Source of the DNA: Acidobacteriota bacterium | Lineage (GTDB): Bacteria > Acidobacteriota > Holophagae > Thermotomaculales > Thermotomaculaceae | NCBI GenBank assembly: GCA_003650445.1 | Contig: QMQE01000076.1 | Location: forward strand, 1 to 10,923 | DNA: 10,923 bases | Reading direction: 5' to 3' | In this document: positions 7,021 through 10,923 of the stretch, piece after piece | How positions within the stretch are numbered: position 1 is the first letter of the stretch | Layout of the letters: each line of letters opens with the position of its first letter | Notes under the pieces: model-generated | The model's input: the letters and a program-made list of their open reading frames with translations, nothing else | Databases searched by the model: none | Told to the model about the DNA's origin: nothing | Made by a program: the position numbers and the translations under genes

Positions 7021-8468
7021 TCATCCACCTCCAACGGCAGTTTGAGCCGGACCAGTGTTCCTTTTCCGGGTTTTGAGAACACATCTACGTCCCCCTTGTG
7101 TTCTTTGAGAATCATCCGGGTGATGTGCATGCCCAACCCGCTTCCGGTAACCTTGGTTGTGTAAAACAATTCAAAGATTTTTTCCAGTTCCTTTTTCGGA
7201 ATGCCGGGGCCGAAATCACGGATATTGATGTACAGACAATTATGGTCCCGGGACTCGGAGCACCAGATACGGACTGTTCCGCCTTCTTCGCTGGCTTCAA
7301 TCGCGTTTTTCAGTACATTGAGAACCGCACGGCGGAGCTGATTGTAGTCTCCTTTGACAAGGGGCACCGTTCCTTTTATGAGGTCCAGATTGATTTTTCG
7401 GCTGTTCAGGGACTGGCGCACCAGGTTGACTACTTCGTTTACGACGGTTATGGTGGAGAGTGCCTCCATTTCAAGTATCGGCATCCGGACAAAAGAGAGA
7501 TAGTCATCGGTGATATTGCTGAGGTGGGAAACCTCTGTATCCACTGTTTTCAGGAGACGGCGGATGGCAGATCCCTGCCTCGTATCCATCTCATCCAACT
7601 CATCTTCCACCAGTTCCAGGTTCAGCATAATGGAGCTCAGGGGGTTACGGATTTCGTGAGCCACCTGCGCCGCCATCTGTCCGACAACGGAAAGCCGTTC
7701 ATTTTGAATAACCTGTTTCTGGAGTTCCTTTTCCCGCGTAATATCCCTGACAATTGCGGAAAATCCCACAATTTCTCCGTGGGCATCCCGCACAACAGTC
7801 CGCGTGATATTGACGGTAATCCGTTTGCCGTCTTTTCGGATACGGTCTGTTACATAGTCCCGGAGAAATCCCTTTTCCATTGCTTCACGGGTAAAAAATT
7901 CCAATTCTCCCTGTTCCCGGACATCGTCCGGTATCAGAACATCCAGGGCCTTGCCGGTCATTTCCTCCCTTGTGTAACCAAAAATATCTTCGGCGCCCCG
8001 GTTCCACAGAAAAATACGGTTTTCCAATGTAATTCCCATAATGGCATCGGCTGAATCGTTGAGGATATTGACCAGAATGTTGGTGGTTTCCCTGGTTCTG
8101 TCTTCACTGATTTTCCGTCTCGTTATGTCTTTCAGAAAAATAAGATAGCCTTCATCCCCTTTGGCAAGGGCAAATGGTGTAACGCAGATTTCAGCCCAGA
8201 GAGATCGGATGCGTCCGCCGATAACACGGACCTGGAGATCAGAAATGCCTTCCGGTTTTTCCCGGAGAAGAGCTACAACGTGGTCAAATGCACTTTTCCC
8301 TTCTTTCAGGAATTCCCAGACATGGAGGCCCAGTGCTTCTTTTTCCGGTACCCCGAGCAAGCGAATGGCAGAATGGTTGAGATAATTAACTTTACCATTC
8401 TTTTCCACTTCCAGAATAGCCAGACCTGCGTTTTTGAAAAGCTGCTTAATTCGGTTTGCCTGCTTCAT
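7014..8468 (-). CDS. Soluble PAS-PAS sensor histidine kinase (NtrB/AtoS-like core)
   Basis: 484 residues. The first PAS domain lies at about 8-115 (ILEVEKNGKVNYLNHSAIRLLGV) and ends in a PAC-like FLKDITRRK. A second PAS lies at about 127-245 (GITLENRIFLWNRGAEDIFGY, then FSAIVRDITREKE). The HisKA domain holds the phosphoacceptor His271 in AHEIRNPLSSI. The ATPase domain shows the N box VLNVLKNAIEAS (Asn388), G1 DFGPGIP (418-424), the F box FELFYTTK and G2 GSGLGM (442-447). No transmembrane helix or signal peptide is visible, so it should be cytoplasmic and sense through its PAS domains. Cofactor and signal cannot be read from the sequence. No response regulator lies in the window, so the partner is encoded elsewhere. 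It overlaps the upstream deacetylase gene by 23 nt and recN by 7 nt, making it an integral part of the operon. Confidence 0.95.
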   Translation of the reverse strand: MKQANRIKQLFKNAGLAILEVEKNGKVNYLNHSAIRLLGVPEKEALGLHVWEFLKEGKSAFDHVVALLREKPEGISDLQVRVIGGRIRSLWAEICVTPFALAKGDEGYLIFLKDITRRKISEDRTRETTNILVNILNDSADAIMGITLENRIFLWNRGAEDIFGYTREEMTGKALDVLIPDDVREQGELEFFTREAMEKGFLRDYVTDRIRKDGKRITVNITRTVVRDAHGEIVGFSAIVRDITREKELQKQVIQNERLSVVGQMAAQVAHEIRNPLSSIMLNLELVEDELDEMDTRQGSAIRRLLKTVDTEVSHLSNITDDYLSFVRMPILEMEALSTITVVNEVVNLVRQSLNSRKINLDLIKGTVPLVKGDYNQLRRAVLNVLKNAIEASEEGGTVRIWCSESRDHNCLYINIRDFGPGIPKKELEKIFELFYTTKVTGSGLGMHITRMILKEHKGDVDVFSKPGKGTLVRLKLPLEVDEC

Positions 8469-9639
8469 TTACCAATTCCCTGACATAGACAAAATTCACC
8501 TTTCGATCCAGAAGGGGCAACTCTTTTGCCAACACCCCGGCAGTTTCCGGGTAGTTGTGGCCGATGGCCACGGCGTAGCCTGTTTTTTGTGCTTCTTTCA
8601 CTGCGATTTCCAACTGCTTTTTGATGTCCTGAGGTTTGCGGCTGTTGTCGAGAAAGACGTTTCTTGGCAGGGAAGGAACACCGGCAGCTCTGGCTTCGTT
8701 GAGGGCAACAGTTTCAGCGGTGGTGCGGGAATCAATGAAAAAGAGTCCCTCCGCTTTCAGTTTTCGCATGACCACCCGCATGGTAAACGGCACAGATGTA
8801 GCTTTCGAACCCATGTGATTGTTCATTCCGACAGCATATTGGATATTGTCAATGGCAGCTTGAATTTTCTTTTCAATCAACTCCCGGCTGTCCTTTTCAA
8901 AAATGGCGCCTGGCCCCGGGTCTTCTCTCGGATAGCCATCCGGTTCCATTGGCATATGAACAATCATATCAAAACCGCGGCCCCGGGCCATTGCGGCACA
9001 TTCACGGGAATAGCGCCGGAAAGGAAGAATGGCAAAGGTCAGTGGATACGGGATGTTCAGTGCTTTTTTGAATGCCTTCATATGTCCCAGCCCCACATCA
9101 TCAAGGATAATGGCGATCCGAGGCTCTCCCTTGTGGGTTTCGAGAAAGCCCTTTGCAGGATGGGTGGGAACCTTCTTTTTAGTGGTACTATGGCGGGGTT
9201 TTTTGACATATTTTTTCTTTATTGCGCCCTTAAGGATGATCCGCCAGGTTTCATTTCCCGATTTCAGCAAAACAAGGCGGCTGTTTCCGAATCGTTCGGT
9301 TGAAAGGGAGGCATTCATGCCCTGGATTTTCTGTTTCAATATTTTCCGGAACCGGTTGGCAGCTGCAGGTTTCATTGTGGTTTGAAATATCGGATATCCA
9401 TTGTCTCCGATGCGGCTGTTGACTTCAGTAGCGGGAACACCGGCTTCTGAGAAAGAAAGCAGTACAATTTCTCTTGCCCGGTTGCCGGACAGGGTGGGGC
9501 CTTTGGAAAAGAAAGCGAGGTATGCAAGCCCACCGAGCACCAGCAGGACGATGGTGGTAAATACAATCCTGACAACCATCGGCAATGGCGAGGGGGTGGT
9601 TTTTTTGGAGGAACGCTTAGGCCGCCGTTTTGTTGCCAT
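8446..9639 (-). CDS. Divergent polysaccharide deacetylase family protein (YibQ-like), membrane-anchored
   Basis: 397 residues. A Lys/Arg-rich cytoplasmic N-terminus (1-18) precedes one transmembrane helix at about 21-44, placing the rest in the periplasm. A non-catalytic region with a Lys-rich stretch spans about 50-170. The deacetylase-like domain at about 172-390 shows AIILDDVG (176-183), FAILPF (202-207), IVHMPMEPDG (226-235), GMNNHMGS (271-278), FIDSRTT (301-307) and AIGHNYPET (358-366), all typical of the divergent polysaccharide deacetylase family (Pfam Polysacc_deac_2). The family has the NodB-like beta/alpha fold, but its substrate is not established, so peptidoglycan or glycan modification is an inference. 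The gene commonly lies beside envC and ctpA in other bacteria, as here. It overlaps the S41-like gene by 23 nt and the kinase by 23 nt; a GAGG about 12 nt before the ATG is a weak ribosome site. Confidence 0.92.
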   Translation of the reverse strand: MATKRRPKRSSKKTTPSPLPMVVRIVFTTIVLLVLGGLAYLAFFSKGPTLSGNRAREIVLLSFSEAGVPATEVNSRIGDNGYPIFQTTMKPAAANRFRKILKQKIQGMNASLSTERFGNSRLVLLKSGNETWRIILKGAIKKKYVKKPRHSTTKKKVPTHPAKGFLETHKGEPRIAIILDDVGLGHMKAFKKALNIPYPLTFAILPFRRYSRECAAMARGRGFDMIVHMPMEPDGYPREDPGPGAIFEKDSRELIEKKIQAAIDNIQYAVGMNNHMGSKATSVPFTMRVVMRKLKAEGLFFIDSRTTAETVALNEARAAGVPSLPRNVFLDNSRKPQDIKKQLEIAVKEAQKTGYAVAIGHNYPETAGVLAKELPLLDRKVNFVYVRELVNEAGKPN

Positions 9640-10744
9640 TCGTTTTTGTTGCCTCTTTTTTCAGTAAGTTGTTAATCTTGTCTGCGACTTCAGAATCATC
9701 AATATAAGAGCGGACATCGGGCTTCAATCCTTCCTTTGTGATAGGGCTGTAAAACACGGTGGCCAGTTCTGCATAGGCCCCATCATCGAGCTGCAGAATC
9801 TCAGTACCAAATGCCTTTCCGGACGTTCGCGTGCCGACCAGTGTAATGCCGGGCTTTCCTTTCAGCAGATTTGCCAGTACCGCTCCTGCATTCATTGTGA
9901 ACCCGGATGTCAGTACAAAAAGACGAGAGTGTGCGAATGACGGCGTTTTTTCGCTTGTCCTCGCAGTCAGGGTTTTTACGGCGCCTTTAAGCCTTGCGGT
10001 GGCAGTTACTTTTTCCCCGAGAATAAAAGCGGCAATTTTCAACATGTTCAGGTAATGACTGTCCTGTGTATAGCGTAGATCCAGAATGACCGGTTTCTCC
10101 TTAGCCGCGTACTCACTGAATCTGCCCACGATTTCATCGGAAAAAGATTCAATTCTGAATGTCGAGAGCTTTTCCATCGAATATACCGAAACCGGAATGG
10201 GATCCAGCTCCTTATACTGAAAGGTGTGATCCTCATCCTTTCCCTTGTCCATGGAGTAATAAGTGAGATTTATCGGTTTCCCCACCGGCCCTTTCAGCAT
10301 GGCTTTAATGGAAAAGAGGGACAGGTCCCAGGTATATTTGCCATTGATTTTCTGAATCACTGTCCCGGCAACGATTCCGGCTTTCTCTGCCTCACTCCCC
10401 GGTATCACATGGACAACCTGCGCATAGCCGCCTCGCTTGATGACCCGGATTCCCACCTGTCCCTTTTCTTTGAGACGCGGCCGAATCTTTTCCATGATAT
10501 TGGCCGGAATGTAACTGTTCTGGTCAAATACACTCTCAACTGCCCCACGATAGGCGCCTTCCATAGCCTTGGCCTCATCCACCGGTTCCACATAGCGGGC
10601 TTTTACAATATTGTACACCCGTGCAAATACACCGAAGGCATCATAGGCATCGGCATGTTTTTTTTCGTGATTACTGATCCCCACCGCAGTAGCAATTGCA
10701 ACCACGGTCAATATTACAGTCAATTGAACCAATCTCTTTAGCAT
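9617..10744 (-). CDS. S41 C-terminal-processing-protease homologue with PDZ domain, catalytic triad degenerate
   Basis: 375 residues. An N-terminal signal/anchor spans about 5-23; then the CtpA-type helical region (YNIVKARYVEPVD at 44-56), a PDZ domain at about 95-165 (VGIRVIKRGGYAQVVHVIPG, SEAEKAGIVAGTVIQKING), and the S41 core at about 190-345 (ILDLRYT, LFVLTSGFTMNAGAVLANLL, GITLVGTRTSGKAFGT, LDDGAYAELATVFYSPI, GLKPDV). In active S41 proteases the nucleophile is the middle Ser of SASASE, with Lys 25 residues on and Gln 4 further. Counting back 25 from Lys310 lands on Asn285 within TMNAG, and the Gln position is Thr314. The usual NPGG after LDLR is also replaced, by TQDS. By family knowledge it should therefore not cleave peptides by the normal mechanism; a scaffold or adaptor role is inferred. 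GGAG lies 8 nt before the ATG. The 65-nt upstream gap separates it from the EnvC-like gene. Confidence 0.92.
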   Translation of the reverse strand: MLKRLVQLTVILTVVAIATAVGISNHEKKHADAYDAFGVFARVYNIVKARYVEPVDEAKAMEGAYRGAVESVFDQNSYIPANIMEKIRPRLKEKGQVGIRVIKRGGYAQVVHVIPGSEAEKAGIVAGTVIQKINGKYTWDLSLFSIKAMLKGPVGKPINLTYYSMDKGKDEDHTFQYKELDPIPVSVYSMEKLSTFRIESFSDEIVGRFSEYAAKEKPVILDLRYTQDSHYLNMLKIAAFILGEKVTATARLKGAVKTLTARTSEKTPSFAHSRLFVLTSGFTMNAGAVLANLLKGKPGITLVGTRTSGKAFGTEILQLDDGAYAELATVFYSPITKEGLKPDVRSYIDDSEVADKINNLLKKEATKTNGNKTAA

Positions 10745-10759
10745 ATTCAGAACTCCAGG

Positions 10760-10809
10760 AACCGTAGAGGCCTTCCGGCAAATTGCCGGGTAAATTCCCA
10801 GTTACGGTT
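10760..10809. repeat. Nested inverted repeats in the EnvC-like/S41-like gap
   Basis: ACGGTT at 10804-10809 pairs with AACCGT at 10760-10765. Between them lies the near-palindrome ccggcaaattgccgg at 10775-10789. On the transcript this could fold as a small hairpin inside a longer stem, just before the S41-like ribosome site. No U-tract follows either stem, so an intrinsic terminator is unlikely. The stems are short and may be chance; an mRNA processing or attenuation role is speculation. Confidence 0.3.
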
Positions 10810-10923
10810 TTATTTACCGTTTCGAGCCCATTTCAACGGGTTCAACGGCGTACGGTTATGCCACAGCTCAAAATGGAGAACATCGTGTTCCAGCGATGCC
10901 GTATCGCCGGACTTGGCGATGAT
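10810..10923 (-). CDS. EnvC-like LytM/M23-domain protein, C-terminal 37 residues only
   Basis: The minus-strand frame entering from the window edge reads IIAKSGDTASLEHDVLHFEL, then WHNRTPLNPLKWARNGK, then TAA at 10812-10810. LHFELW followed by xxPLNPLKW matches the end of LytM/M23 peptidase domains (HLHFExR...G.P.NP..WL). In active M23 enzymes the motif is HxH; here the first His is replaced by Val while the second is kept (VLHFE). Loss of M23 active-site residues is the hallmark of EnvC, which activates septal amidases without cutting the wall itself. The S41-like and YibQ-like genes downstream are the usual neighbours of envC, which supports the call. The coiled-coil and zinc-ligand regions lie outside the window, so activity cannot be settled. 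Confidence 0.8.
   Translation of the reverse strand: MIAKSGDTASLEHDVLHFELWHNRTPLNPLKWARNGK

Larger units (their letters stand above)
1..10923 (-). other. Apparent single long operon, 12 co-directional genes
   Basis: All twelve genes read from the minus strand. Junctions in order of transcription: EnvC-like to S41-like gap 65 nt; S41-like to deacetylase overlap 23; deacetylase to kinase overlap 23; kinase to recN overlap 7; recN to SPFH overlap 8; SPFH to SPFH overlap 4; SPFH to coaD gap 28; coaD to tolQ overlap 8; tolQ to tolR abutting; tolR to tolA-like overlap 20; tolA-like to tolB gap 2. I found no terminator between them. Co-transcription is inferred from this packing; internal promoters remain possible. 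Confidence 0.75.

Noticed and set aside
7098..8054. A 318-codon open frame on the plus strand opposite the histidine kinase
   Set aside because: It lies wholly antisense to a kinase with every catalytic motif intact. Its translation is rich in Phe, His and Cys with no recognisable domain, as expected for a shadow frame.
8434..9303. A 289-codon plus-strand open frame opposite the deacetylase gene
   Set aside because: It is antisense to a well-supported family member and has no coherent motifs. The other long plus-strand frames (for example 892-1566 and 335-823) fail for the same reason, being opposite the TolA-like and tolB genes.
10770..10795. The near-palindrome considered as an intrinsic terminator after the EnvC-like gene
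   Set aside because: The stem is only about 5-7 bp and no run of T follows on the transcribed strand.
1..10923. Frequent short TTTCCGG/CCGGAAA strings considered as a dispersed repeat
   Set aside because: They fall inside coding sequence in varying frames, are too short, and fit codon preference (for example ACC GGA AA-, CCG GAA A-); there is no regular spacing.
1..10923. Search by eye for mobile elements, CRISPR repeats, tRNA or signs of horizontal transfer
   Set aside because: No transposase, direct-repeat array, tRNA-like cloverleaf or abrupt change in base or codon use was seen; the region looks like stable core chromosome.

Overview
The window is a single unbroken block of minus-strand genes from a Gram-negative (double-membraned) bacterium with roughly balanced base composition. 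Tol proteins, an EnvC-type division factor, a lipoprotein-type signal and several exported envelope proteins all imply an outer membrane. The gene set alone does not fix the phylum. The order (EnvC-like, S41-like, divergent deacetylase, then recN, coaD and tolQRAB) does not look enterobacterial and would suit a less-studied diderm lineage, but that is inference.

Reading in the direction of transcription (high to low coordinates): (i) the last 37 residues of an EnvC-like LytM/M23 protein; (ii) a PDZ-containing S41/C-terminal-processing-protease homologue; (iii) a membrane-anchored divergent polysaccharide deacetylase (YibQ family); (iv) a soluble PAS-PAS histidine kinase with no response regulator beside it; (v) the DNA repair ATPase RecN; (vi, vii) two tandem SPFH/band 7 proteins, the first membrane-anchored by a transmembrane helix, the second carrying a lipoprotein-type signal; (viii) CoaD, for coenzyme A synthesis; (ix-xii) the Tol envelope system tolQ, tolR, a TolA/TonB-type protein and tolB, which runs off the low-coordinate edge.

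Packing is extreme. Nearly all junctions overlap (4 to 23 nt), abut or are separated by 2 nt. Only two gaps exist: 65 nt between the EnvC-like gene and the S41-like gene, and 28 nt before coaD. No stretch over 300 bases lacks a gene. I see no tRNA, rRNA, CRISPR array, insertion sequence, convincing promoter or intrinsic terminator. The layout suggests one long, translationally coupled transcript, although internal promoters inside coding sequence cannot be excluded.

Functionally, the two ends of the block both concern envelope constriction: EnvC-type activation of septal murein hydrolysis at one end, and Tol-driven outer-membrane invagination at the other. The most notable sequence-level observation is that the S41-like protein lacks the Ser and Gln of the family's Ser-Lys-Gln catalytic triad (Asn285 and Thr314 take their places, Lys310 remains). 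The visible tail of the adjacent EnvC-like protein also lacks the first His of the M23 HxH motif. This may be a pair of non-catalytic protease-fold proteins acting in cell-wall remodelling. Secondary points are the lipoprotein-signal SPFH partner, the orphan kinase inside a housekeeping operon, and an 11-codon mini-ORF that bridges the gap before coaD with ATGA overlaps at both ends.
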